Positions 1-8,763 of a DNA stretch of 64,000 bases are shown in pieces; positions within the stretch are counted from its first letter, which is position 1; every line of letters begins with the position of its first letter. Where the stretch lies: contig JAIXRO010000027.1 in NCBI GenBank assembly GCA_027485145.1, positions 1 through 64,000 of the forward strand, in the 5' to 3' direction. The position numbers and the translations under genes are program-made. Under the pieces are notes generated by a model that saw nothing but the letters and a program-made list of their open reading frames with translations, searched no databases and was not told the DNA's origin. Source of the DNA: Hyphomonadaceae bacterium. Lineage in GTDB: Bacteria > Pseudomonadota > Alphaproteobacteria > Caulobacterales > Hyphomonadaceae.

Positions 1-159
1 AAGTCCCGCACGCGCATGCGCCGCGCCCACGACCGGCTCGACATGAACACCTATATCGAAGACGCCACCTCGGGCGAGCTTCGCCGTCCGCACCACATCG
101 ATCTCAAGACCGGCGTGTACCGTGGTCGTCAGATCCTCGAGCCCAGCGAAGAGATCTAG
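1..159 (+). CDS. rpmF: 50S ribosomal protein L32, C-terminal part
   Basis: Frame 1 is open from the window edge to a TAG at 157-159 and gives 52 residues. The block [19 protein letters not shown] is the hallmark of alphaproteobacterial L32, a small protein of the large ribosomal subunit. Only the first few residues (the MAVPK-type N-terminus) are missing because the window begins inside the gene. A hairpin with a T-run follows at 182-213, so rpmF probably ends its own transcript before eno. The call rests on family recognition and is secure despite the truncation. Confidence 0.93.
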   Translation, partial: KSRTRMRRAHDRLDMNTYIEDATSGELRRPHHIDLKTGVYRGRQILEPSEEI

Positions 160-181
160 TCTCACCCCGCCTGCCGGCTTC

Positions 182-213
182 AAAGCGCCTCCTGCCAACG
201 CGGGGGGCGTTTT
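182..213 (+). terminator. Rho-independent terminator after rpmF
   Basis: AAAGCGCCTCC (182-192) pairs with the GGGGGGCGTTTT side (about 202-213), with two G-T wobbles, around a short loop. The 3' arm ends in four T residues. It lies 22 bases past the rpmF stop. A second, imperfect GC hairpin at about 244-270 lies between it and eno and has no T-run. Confidence 0.6.
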
Positions 214-275
214 GCGTTTGGGCGTGATCCCGGTCCGCGCGGAAGGGGCTTGCGAAGCAAAGCGCAGCCCTCTAA

Positions 276-1598
<1,323 letters not shown>

Positions 1599-1679
1599 GC
1601 ACACGTTACATTCCTGAAACACGACCTGCCGATTTCTTCATGATAAGTGTTCGAAATTGGCTGAGCGTGGGGCACCGGA

Positions 1680-2840
1680 ATGCGCCTGATCTACCTATTG
1701 GCGGTGGACGCAGATCACGCGGCGGCGGCCGAAATCGAATCGTTGCTCAAGCAGCGCGGCTATTTCGTCCGACGGGCAGAAGAGAGGTACGCTTTTCCGC
1801 CCGCCCGGCCGAATGAAATCACGCTGGCGCTCTGGTCGCAGTCCGTCCAGTTTTCACAAAAGCAGATCATGTTCACCAATCGCGCAATTGATGCGTTGAC
1901 GGAGGAACGGCTGATCCTCGCGCGGCTCGACAACGCGTTCCAGCCGCGCGGCCTCGGTGATGTCGATGCGATCGACCTTACCTTTGCGCCGGCGCGCGTG
2001 GCGGGTGTCTGGAAGATTGTCGAGGCGGCGCAAGGCATTGACCGTTTGTTGGAGGCCCGCCGCAAGGATGCACCACCTGAGCCGGACACGCCCCGGAGCG
2101 ATGCGCCCGGTTCGAGCGAAACGGAACGTCCCGCCTCCGGACCCATGCCGAAGCGCACCGGTGCTCGCGGGTTCTCGTCCAGCCATGCGATCATCGCCGG
2201 TATCGTCGCAGCAGGCGCATTTGCTTCCTTCGGGTTCCTTAGCCTGCCGGCGGCGCCGACCATCCTGCTGGGTCTGGCCGCGGCCATCTGGGGAATCGTT
2301 GCCGGCGCCTTGGCGGGTTTCATTGCAGGCGGCGCGGAGCAGCGCAGGTCGTCCGCCCCTGTTGCCGCGCGGGCGGCCCCGGCGCCTTCCGCGCCCGCAT
2401 CGCGTGAAGGTGAACACACCAGCGAAAACGCAATGCTCGCCGCAGGCCCGCCTTCGCCGGTTTTCGTTTCTTACTCACGTCAGGATGGCGGCGTCGTCTA
2501 TCCCTTGGTGGCAGAGCTTGAAGCGTCCGGGCAGGATGTCTGGATCGACCGGGACGAGCTTCAGCCTGGCACCCATTGGGCGGGACGAATCGTCGAGGCG
2601 ATTCGTGGGTCGGATACCTTCTGTCTGATGTGCTCGGTGGAGGCGTTTCAGTCGGACAACGTGCGCCGCGAGGTCTACATCGCGGACAAGTACAAGCGGA
2701 AGCTGCTGCCCGTTCGCCTTGATTCGGCAGAGATGCCGGCGGATTTCGAGTATTTCCTGATCGACCGCCAATGGCTGGACCTGTCGTCGGCGGATGAAAC
2801 GGAACGGGCCCTCCGGCTGAAGGCGGCCCTGGCCCGGTAA
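1680..2840 (+). CDS. TIR-domain membrane protein with two TIR-like domains
   Basis: This is a 386-residue protein of unknown role. Residues 260-370 form a clear TIR domain: VFVSYSRQDG opens it, DVWIDRDELQPG follows, and then SVEAFQSDNVRREVY, where E331 sits at the catalytic glutamate position of bacterial TIR NADases. Residues 1-125 look like a second, degenerate TIR fold (IYLLAVDADHAAAAEIE, then a LILARLD strand matching LLPVRLD of the C-terminal domain). A polar residue around N67 replaces the glutamate there. Between them lie a Pro/Ala/Ser linker and two membrane helices (about 168-187 and 193-218). The start ATG is the first in frame after eno. The gene sits between eno and ftsB, 35 bases before ftsB, which is not where defence genes usually cluster. 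NADase activity is inferred only. Confidence 0.82.
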   Translation: MRLIYLLAVDADHAAAAEIESLLKQRGYFVRRAEERYAFPPARPNEITLALWSQSVQFSQKQIMFTNRAIDALTEERLILARLDNAFQPRGLGDVDAIDLTFAPARVAGVWKIVEAAQGIDRLLEARRKDAPPEPDTPRSDAPGSSETERPASGPMPKRTGARGFSSSHAIIAGIVAAGAFASFGFLSLPAAPTILLGLAAAIWGIVAGALAGFIAGGAEQRRSSAPVAARAAPAPSAPASREGEHTSENAMLAAGPPSPVFVSYSRQDGGVVYPLVAELEASGQDVWIDRDELQPGTHWAGRIVEAIRGSDTFCLMCSVEAFQSDNVRREVYIADKYKRKLLPVRLDSAEMPADFEYFLIDRQWLDLSSADETERALRLKAALAR

Positions 2841-2875
2841 GAGATTGGTTACCCACGCCGTTTACCAGTGATCCC

Positions 2876-3175
2876 ATGGTTTCACGGCTTCAGGCTCTCG
2901 GGCTCAGTCTTCTGGTGCTCTATTTCGCTTACCACGCCTTTGCGGGGGAGCAGGGACTCGGACGTTGGACCGATGCCCAGATCGCGCTGGAAGAACGCGA
3001 GCGTGATCTCGCGCTGGTGAACGCCGAAATCGAACGGCTCAAGACGGATATCCGCCGCCTGACGCCCGGTTCCGTCGATCCTGATTATGTCGAAGCGCTG
3101 GCCCGTGACAAACTCGCCTTCGTGTATCCGGGCGAGATCGTTTTGCTCACAGCGGATGCGAGCTCTGCAAAATGA
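2876..3175 (+). CDS. ftsB: Septum formation initiator FtsB/DivIC-like protein
   Basis: This 99-residue bitopic protein has one membrane helix (about 8-24), then a charged coiled coil (about 38-62, EERERDLALVNAEIERLKTDIRRL) and a short C-terminal domain with the DYVEALARDKLAFVYPGEIVL pattern typical of FtsB/DivIC. FtsB joins FtsL and FtsQ in the periplasm and helps activate septal peptidoglycan synthesis. Its place just upstream of pdhA is the usual alphaproteobacterial arrangement and supports the call. Sequence conservation in this family is low, so the gene symbol rests partly on context. Confidence 0.85.
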   Translation: MVSRLQALGLSLLVLYFAYHAFAGEQGLGRWTDAQIALEERERDLALVNAEIERLKTDIRRLTPGSVDPDYVEALARDKLAFVYPGEIVLLTADASSAK

Positions 3176-3239
3176 CAACGATGTTCTGACTTGTCGCTGC
3201 AAATATGCGGGCACATAAGGGGTCAGGGAGGCACATCGT

Positions 3240-4253
3240 ATGGCAACCAGACCCAAGAGTGCAAAAAAGGCACCCGCTAAGGCCTCGAAGGCCGACATGC
3301 TGAAATTCTACCGCGACATGCTGCTCATCCGCCGCTTCGAAGAGAAGGCGGGGCAGCTGTATGGCATGGGCAAGATTGCCGGCTTCTGTCACCTTTACAT
3401 CGGTCAGGAAGCGGTCGTGACCGGCATGCAGGCCTGCCTCAAGGACGGCGACCAGGTAATCACCGGCTACCGTGACCATGGCCACATGCTGGCCTGCGGA
3501 CTGGACCCGAATGGCGTGATGGCGGAACTCACCGGACGCATTGGCGGCCTTTCGCGCGGCAAGGGCGGCTCGATGCACATGTTCTCGAAAGACAAGAACT
3601 TCTATGGCGGGCACGGCATCGTCGGCGCGCAGGTGCCACTCGGCACGGGGCTCGCCTTCGCCAACAAGTACCGCGGTAATGATAACGTCTCGCTCGCCTA
3701 TTTCGGTGACGGCGCGGCTAACCAGGGGCAGGTGTACGAAGCCTTCAACATGGCCTCACTCTGGAAGCTTCCGGTGATCTACGTCATCGAGAACAACATG
3801 TACGCGATGGGCACGAGCGTGGAGCGCGCTTCGGCCGAGGTGGAACTCTTCAAGCGCGGCATCAGTTTCGAGATCGAGGGCGAAGAAGTTGACGGCATGG
3901 ACGTGCTGGCCGTGCGCGAAGCGGGCGAGAAAGCCGTGAAACACGCGCGCGCCGGCAAGGGGCCCTATATCCTCGAGATGAAGACCTACCGCTACCGCGG
4001 CCACTCGATGTCAGACCCCGCAAAGTATCGCAAGCGGGAAGAGGTCGACGACATCCGCACGCATCATGATCCGATCGAAGGCCTGAAGGGCCAGATCATC
4101 GAGCAGGGCCATGCGACGGAAGACGATCTCAAGAAGATCGACAACGAGATCAAGGCGATCGTGAAAGAGGCGGCGGACTTTTCGCTTGAGAGCCCCGAGC
4201 CGGACGCCAGTGAGCTGTGGACCGATGTCCTGATCGAGGAGGGCGCGCGATGA
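3240..4253 (+). CDS. pdhA: Pyruvate dehydrogenase E1 component, alpha subunit
   Basis: PdhA and PdhB form the thiamine-diphosphate-dependent E1 heterotetramer, which decarboxylates pyruvate and acetylates the lipoyl group of E2. The ThDP motif runs from GDG (156-158) to NN (185-186). The conserved loop TYRYRGHSMSDPAKYR is present, and the 337-residue length is normal. The Lys/Ala-rich N-terminus (1-18) is a usual extension. A GGGAGG ribosome site precedes the ATG by about 8 bases. The stop overlaps the next start (ATGA), so translation of the MAPEG gene is probably coupled to it. Confidence 0.97.
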   Translation: MATRPKSAKKAPAKASKADMLKFYRDMLLIRRFEEKAGQLYGMGKIAGFCHLYIGQEAVVTGMQACLKDGDQVITGYRDHGHMLACGLDPNGVMAELTGRIGGLSRGKGGSMHMFSKDKNFYGGHGIVGAQVPLGTGLAFANKYRGNDNVSLAYFGDGAANQGQVYEAFNMASLWKLPVIYVIENNMYAMGTSVERASAEVELFKRGISFEIEGEEVDGMDVLAVREAGEKAVKHARAGKGPYILEMKTYRYRGHSMSDPAKYRKREEVDDIRTHHDPIEGLKGQIIEQGHATEDDLKKIDNEIKAIVKEAADFSLESPEPDASELWTDVLIEEGAR

Positions 4254-4651
4254 TCGCCGAACTGTCCTGGCTATCCGCCACCGCCGCGCTGTTCTTCGTC
4301 TACATCCTCGGCGAAGTCGTAACCGGCAATATGCAGTACAAGCCGAAAGACCTGCTTGGCCCGCGCGACAACCTGGCGCCCTACAGCCCCGGTCTCGGCC
4401 GTGCCAAACGCGCGACGGCCAACATGATCGAAGCGATGTGCATCTTCGTGCCCGTGGTGCTGGTTGCTATCCTCAGTGAGCGGACGAACCAGTGGACAGA
4501 GCTCGGCTGCATGATCTTCTTCTTCGCCCGGCTCGCCTTTGCGCCGCTCTACTGGTTTGGTGTCCCCGTCGTTCGCACGCTGGCCTACTTTGCCGGCGCG
4601 GCGGGATGCATCATGATCTTCCTTCAAGTCCTTCCGTTCACCGGAGCCTGA
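4250..4651 (+). CDS. MAPEG family membrane protein
   Basis: This is a 133-residue integral membrane protein with about four hydrophobic segments (near 3-22, 57-74, 82-100 and 107-128). The motif LGPRDNLAPYSPGLGRAKRATANMIEAMCIF matches the MAPEG superfamily (microsomal glutathione S-transferase-like and related proteins; here nearer the YecN/inner-membrane branch). The substrate is unknown. I chose the ATG at 4250 because it overlaps the pdhA stop as ATGA; an upstream in-frame ATG at 4217 would lie well inside pdhA. It ends 3 bases before pdhB. A membrane protein inside a pdh operon is unexpected. It may simply be co-transcribed, or its product could act on lipid peroxides made near the complex (speculative). 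Confidence 0.88.
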   Translation: MIAELSWLSATAALFFVYILGEVVTGNMQYKPKDLLGPRDNLAPYSPGLGRAKRATANMIEAMCIFVPVVLVAILSERTNQWTELGCMIFFFARLAFAPLYWFGVPVVRTLAYFAGAAGCIMIFLQVLPFTGA

Positions 4652-4654
4652 TAC

Positions 4655-6001
4655 ATGTCCGTAGACATCCTGATGCCCGCGCTGTCGCCGACCATGGAGG
4701 AGGGCACGCTTTCCAAGTGGCTGAAGAAGGAAGGCGATACGGTGAAATCCGGTGACATCATCGCCGAGATCGAGACCGACAAGGCAACGATGGAAGTTGA
4801 AGCGGTGGATGAAGGCATCCTGTCGCGCATCGTCGTGCCGGAAGGCACCGAGGGCGTGAAGGTGAACGCGATCATTGCCGTGCTCGCCTCGGACGGAGAG
4901 GGCGTCTCGAAATCAGAACCGAAAGCAGACGCGCCGCCTGCCAAGGCAATGAACGCCGCGCCGGAACAACCGCGTGCCAAAGTGATGGCTGACACGTCGG
5001 TCCCTGAAGGCACCACCTTCACCGAGACGACCGTCCGCGACGCCTTGCGCGATGCGATGGCCGAAGAAATGCGCCGCGACGAGCGCGTGTTCGTGATGGG
5101 CGAGGAAGTCGCACAGTACCAGGGCGCGTACAAGGTGACGCGCGAACTGCTGCAGGAATTTGGCGAGCGCCGCGTGATAGATACGCCGATCACGGAGCAT
5201 GGCTTTGCCGGTCTCGGCGTTGGCGCGGCCTTTGCAGGCCTGCGCCCTGTGGTCGAATTCATGACCTTCAACTTCGCCATGCAGGCCATCGACCATATCA
5301 TTAACTCGGCCGCCAAGACGCTCTACATGAGCGGCGGCCAGATGGGCTGCCCCATCGTGTTCCGCGGCCCGAACGGCGCGGCCAGCCGCGTCGGCGCACA
5401 GCACAGCCACGACTATTCCTCCTGGTACGCACAGATCCCAGGCCTGAAGGTCATCGCGCCCTACAGCGCAGCCGATGCCAAGGGCCTGCTCAAGGCCGCG
5501 ATCCGCGATCCGAACCCGGTTGTCTTCCTCGAGCATGAGCTGCTCTACGGCCAGTCCTTCCCTGTGCCGGATGGCGATTTTGTGCTTCCCATCGGCAAGG
5601 CTGCGGTTAAGCGCGAAGGCACGGATGTGACGCTGGTCGCGCATTCGCGCATGGTGGGCTTCGCGCTGCAGGCAGCCGAACGGCTCGCGGCGGAAGGCAT
5701 CAGCGCCGAGGTCATCGACCTGCGCACGCTGCGCCCGCTGGATACCGATACGGTGGTCGAAAGCGTCAAGAAAACCAGCCGCCTCGTCTGCTGCGAGGAA
5801 GGCTGGCGCTTCTTCGGTGTGGGCGCGGAAATCGCGGCCACTGTGGTCACCGAAGCCTTCGACTATCTCGATGCCCCGCCGATCCGCGTGCACCAGAAGG
5901 ATGTGCCGCTGCCTTACGCGGCCAACCTCGAAGCGCTGAGCCTTCCGAATGCGGACGATATCGTCGCGGCAGCGAAGAAGGTGTGCGAGGGAATGATCTG
6001 A
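4655..6001 (+). CDS. pdhB: Pyruvate dehydrogenase E1 component, beta subunit, with lipoyl domain
   Basis: This 448-residue protein fuses an N-terminal lipoyl domain (1-78, with lipoylated K43 in IETDKATME) to a full E1-beta domain beginning near residue 118 ([15 protein letters not shown]). E1-beta completes the ThDP active site with PdhA. The lipoyl domain on E1-beta, as well as on E2, is a known trait of several alphaproteobacteria such as Zymomonas and rhizobia. The linker (about 80-115) is rich in Ala, Pro and Lys. Its stop overlaps the pdhC start (TGATG at 5999-6003), so the two subunits are translationally coupled. Confidence 0.97.
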   Translation: MSVDILMPALSPTMEEGTLSKWLKKEGDTVKSGDIIAEIETDKATMEVEAVDEGILSRIVVPEGTEGVKVNAIIAVLASDGEGVSKSEPKADAPPAKAMNAAPEQPRAKVMADTSVPEGTTFTETTVRDALRDAMAEEMRRDERVFVMGEEVAQYQGAYKVTRELLQEFGERRVIDTPITEHGFAGLGVGAAFAGLRPVVEFMTFNFAMQAIDHIINSAAKTLYMSGGQMGCPIVFRGPNGAASRVGAQHSHDYSSWYAQIPGLKVIAPYSAADAKGLLKAAIRDPNPVVFLEHELLYGQSFPVPDGDFVLPIGKAAVKREGTDVTLVAHSRMVGFALQAAERLAAEGISAEVIDLRTLRPLDTDTVVESVKKTSRLVCCEEGWRFFGVGAEIAATVVTEAFDYLDAPPIRVHQKDVPLPYAANLEALSLPNADDIVAAAKKVCEGMI

Positions 6002-7314
6002 TGCCCATCAACATCACGATGCCTGCGCTGAGCCCCACGATGGAAGAGGGCACGCTGGCCAAATGGCTGGTGAAGGAAGGCGACACCGTCAAGTCCGGCA
6101 TGATCATCGCCGAGATCGAAACCGACAAGGCGACGATGGAAGTCGAAGCGGTCGATGAAGGCAAGGTCGGCAAGCTCGTCGTGCCCGCCGGCACCGAAGG
6201 CGTGAAGGTCAACGCCGTGATCGCCGTGCTGCTGGAAGAGGGCGAGAGTGCCGGCGACGTGAAGGCGCTTGCGGCCGCCCCGGCGAAGGCAGAGCCTGCA
6301 GCGGCGCCCAAGGCGGCAACATCGGTTCCCGCTCCCTCACCCACGCTAGTCACGCCGGCGAAAGCCGGGGCCCAGACGTCGGTCGCCGTGATGGAGCGGC
6401 CAGGCGGCGTTCGCATCATGGCCTCGCCGCTGGCCAGGCGCATCGCGGCCAACAAGGGTATCGATCTCAAAGCGCTGAAGGGCTCCGGTCCGCATGGCCG
6501 CATCATCCGCCGCGACGTCGAAAATGCCAAGCCCGGCGCCGCGCAACCCGCGCCCGGCGGGGCGCCGATGACGGCCGATGGCCTCATCCTGCCGCAAATC
6601 CTAGACGACCGCGTCTATGCGCCGGACACCTACGACCTGAAGCCGCTCGATGGCATGCGCAAGACCGTGGCGAAGCGCCTGACGCAGAGCTTCATGCAGG
6701 TGCCGCACTTCCCGCTGAACATCGACATCCAGCTGGATAACCTGCTGGAAAGCCGCGCCGCGATAAACGCCGCGGCGCCCAAGGATGTGAAGATTTCGGT
6801 CAATGATCTCCTGATCAAGGCCGCGGCCCTCGCGCTGATCGACGAGCCGGACTGCAATGCATCGTACACGGACAAGGGCATCGCCTATCACAGGCACGCC
6901 AACATCTCGGTCGCGGTGGCAGTCGAGGGCGGGCTGATCACGCCGGTGATCTTCAAGGCGGAAGGCAAGGGGCTTGCCGAGATTTCCGAAGAGATGAAGG
7001 ACCTCGCCAACCGCGCCCGCGAGCGCAAGCTGAAGCCGCAGGAATACATGGGCGGCACCTTCTCGATCTCGAACCTCGGCATGTTCGGCGTCAGGTCCTT
7101 CGCCTCTATCATCAATCCGCCGGAAGGCATGATCCTGTCGGTCGGCGCCGGCGAGAAGCGCGCGGTCGTGGACGAGGCGGGCGCCATCGTCGCCCGCACC
7201 GTCATGAGCGTCACGCTGACCTGCGACCACCGCGTCATCGGCGGCGCCGAAGGCGCGAAATGGCTGGCGGCGTTCAAGCGCTATGTGGAAACGCCGGAAG
7301 CGATGCTTTTGTAG
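6001..7314 (+). CDS. pdhC: Pyruvate dehydrogenase E2, dihydrolipoamide acetyltransferase
   Basis: This E2 core subunit transfers the acetyl group from lipoyl-lysine to CoA. Domains in order are: lipoyl 1-78 (K43), an Ala/Pro linker, the peripheral-subunit-binding domain at about 138-172 ([21 protein letters not shown]), a second linker, and the catalytic domain ending with [13 protein letters not shown], where H410 is catalytic. The start at 6001 overlaps the pdhB stop. The lipoyl domain is nearly identical to that of PdhB at the protein level, suggesting duplication. Residues 117-125 (VTPAKAGAQ) in the first linker are encoded by a palindromic intergenic-type repeat (6349-6375). Confidence 0.97.
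   Translation: MPINITMPALSPTMEEGTLAKWLVKEGDTVKSGMIIAEIETDKATMEVEAVDEGKVGKLVVPAGTEGVKVNAVIAVLLEEGESAGDVKALAAAPAKAEPAAAPKAATSVPAPSPTLVTPAKAGAQTSVAVMERPGGVRIMASPLARRIAANKGIDLKALKGSGPHGRIIRRDVENAKPGAAQPAPGGAPMTADGLILPQILDDRVYAPDTYDLKPLDGMRKTVAKRLTQSFMQVPHFPLNIDIQLDNLLESRAAINAAAPKDVKISVNDLLIKAAALALIDEPDCNASYTDKGIAYHRHANISVAVAVEGGLITPVIFKAEGKGLAEISEEMKDLANRARERKLKPQEYMGGTFSISNLGMFGVRSFASIINPPEGMILSVGAGEKRAVVDEAGAIVARTVMSVTLTCDHRVIGGAEGAKWLAAFKRYVETPEAMLL
6349..6375. repeat. Palindromic repeat element inside the pdhC linker
   Basis: GTCACGCCGGCGAAAGCC followed by GGGGCCCAG differs at only a few positions from the intergenic repeat units at 25217-25243 and 25273-25299 (GTCATCCCGGCGAAAGCC...). It is in frame within pdhC and encodes VTPAKAGAQ, in the flexible linker between the lipoyl and subunit-binding domains, where an insertion would be tolerated. 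Confidence 0.75.
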
Positions 7315-7329
7315 GCCGGAAGGAATATC

Positions 7330-8745
7330 ATGAGCACCCCATACGATCTCATCGTCATCGGCTCTGGTCCCGGCGGCTATGTCGCGGCGATCCGCGCGAG
7401 CCAGCTTGGCATGAAGACGGCCATCGTCGAGCGCGAGAGCCTCGGCGGCATCTGCCTCAACTGGGGCTGCATCCCGACCAAGGCGTTGCTGCGCTCCGCC
7501 GAAGTGCTCCACCTCGCCAAGCAGGCCAAATCCTTCGGTCTGAAGATCGAGAACCCGTCTTTTGATCTGGAAGCGGTCGTGAAACGCTCGCGCGGCGTCG
7601 CCTCGCAGCTGTCGAACGGCGTGACGTTCCTGATGAAGAAGAACAAGATCGACGTGATCGAAGGCACCGCGCGCCTCGAGAAAGGCGCCCCCGCGCCGAA
7701 GGTGATCGTCAAGGGCAAGGACGGCAAGGATACGCCGTACACGGCCAAACACGTGATGCTCGCCACCGGCGCCCGCGCGCGCGACATTCCGCAGGCGGGC
7801 CTCGTCGCCGATGGTAAACTGGTCTGGACCTACCGCGAGGCCATGACGCCGGACGTGATGCCGAAACGCCTGCTGGTCGTCGGCTCCGGCGCCATCGGCA
7901 TCGAGTTCGCGAGCTTCTACAATGAGCTTGGCGCGGACGTAACCGTCGTCGAAGTGATGGACCGCATCCTGCCGGTGGAAGACGCGGAGATTTCCGCCTT
8001 CGCCGAGAAGGATTTCAGGAAGCAGGGCCTGAACATTCTCACCGGCGCAAAGGTCGAGAACGTCAAGGCCGGCAAGAACGTCGTCACCGCCGACATCACG
8101 ACGAAGGACGGCAAGAAGGAAACGAAAGAGTTCGACCGCGCCATCCTTGCCGTCGGCATCGTCGGCAATGTGGAGAATCTCGGCCTCGAAGCGCTCGGCG
8201 TCAAGATCGAGAAAACGCACGTCATCGTGGATGGATTCGGCCGCACCGGCGTGCCCGGCCTCTATGCCATCGGCGACCTGACGGGTCCGCCCTGGCTGGC
8301 CCACAAGGCGAGCCATGAAGGCGTCACCTGCGTGGAAGGTATTGCCGGGAAAAACCACGCTGAGCCGTTCGACGCCTCGAACATTCCGGGCTGCACCTAT
8401 TCGCATCCGCAGGTCGCCAGCGTGGGCCTGACGGAAGCAGCGGCCAAGGCGAAGGGCTACGACATCAAGGTCGGCCGCTTCCCGTTCATCGGCAATGGAA
8501 AGGCCATCGCGCTCGGCGCCGAGAATGGCCTTGTAAAGACGATCTTCGACAAGAAGACCGGCGAACTCCTCGGCGCGCACATGATCGGCGCGGAAGTCAC
8601 CGAGCTGATCCAGGGCTATGTCATCGCCCGCCAGGGCGAATTGACGGAGGCCGACCTTCTGCACACGGTCTTTGCGCATCCGACCCTGTCGGAGACGATG
8701 CACGAAGCCGTTCTGGATGCTGAAGGCCGCGCGCTGCACATCTGA
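7330..8745 (+). CDS. lpdA: Dihydrolipoamide dehydrogenase (E3)
   Basis: This FAD enzyme reoxidises dihydrolipoamide of the pyruvate dehydrogenase complex and reduces NAD. Visible features are the FAD-binding GSGPGG (11-16), the redox disulfide C42-C47 in GGICLNWGCIPTK, the NAD-binding GSGAIGIEFASFY, the second FAD motif YAIGDLTG, and the active-site H450-E455 pair in HPTLSETMHE. The 471-residue length is normal. It is the last gene of the pdh run, 15 bases after pdhC, with an AGGAA ribosome site. It converges on the TonB receptor gene with 18 bases between them. Confidence 0.97.
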   Translation: MSTPYDLIVIGSGPGGYVAAIRASQLGMKTAIVERESLGGICLNWGCIPTKALLRSAEVLHLAKQAKSFGLKIENPSFDLEAVVKRSRGVASQLSNGVTFLMKKNKIDVIEGTARLEKGAPAPKVIVKGKDGKDTPYTAKHVMLATGARARDIPQAGLVADGKLVWTYREAMTPDVMPKRLLVVGSGAIGIEFASFYNELGADVTVVEVMDRILPVEDAEISAFAEKDFRKQGLNILTGAKVENVKAGKNVVTADITTKDGKKETKEFDRAILAVGIVGNVENLGLEALGVKIEKTHVIVDGFGRTGVPGLYAIGDLTGPPWLAHKASHEGVTCVEGIAGKNHAEPFDASNIPGCTYSHPQVASVGLTEAAAKAKGYDIKVGRFPFIGNGKAIALGAENGLVKTIFDKKTGELLGAHMIGAEVTELIQGYVIARQGELTEADLLHTVFAHPTLSETMHEAVLDAEGRALHI

Positions 8746-8763
8746 GCGCGACCTTGCGGCGGA

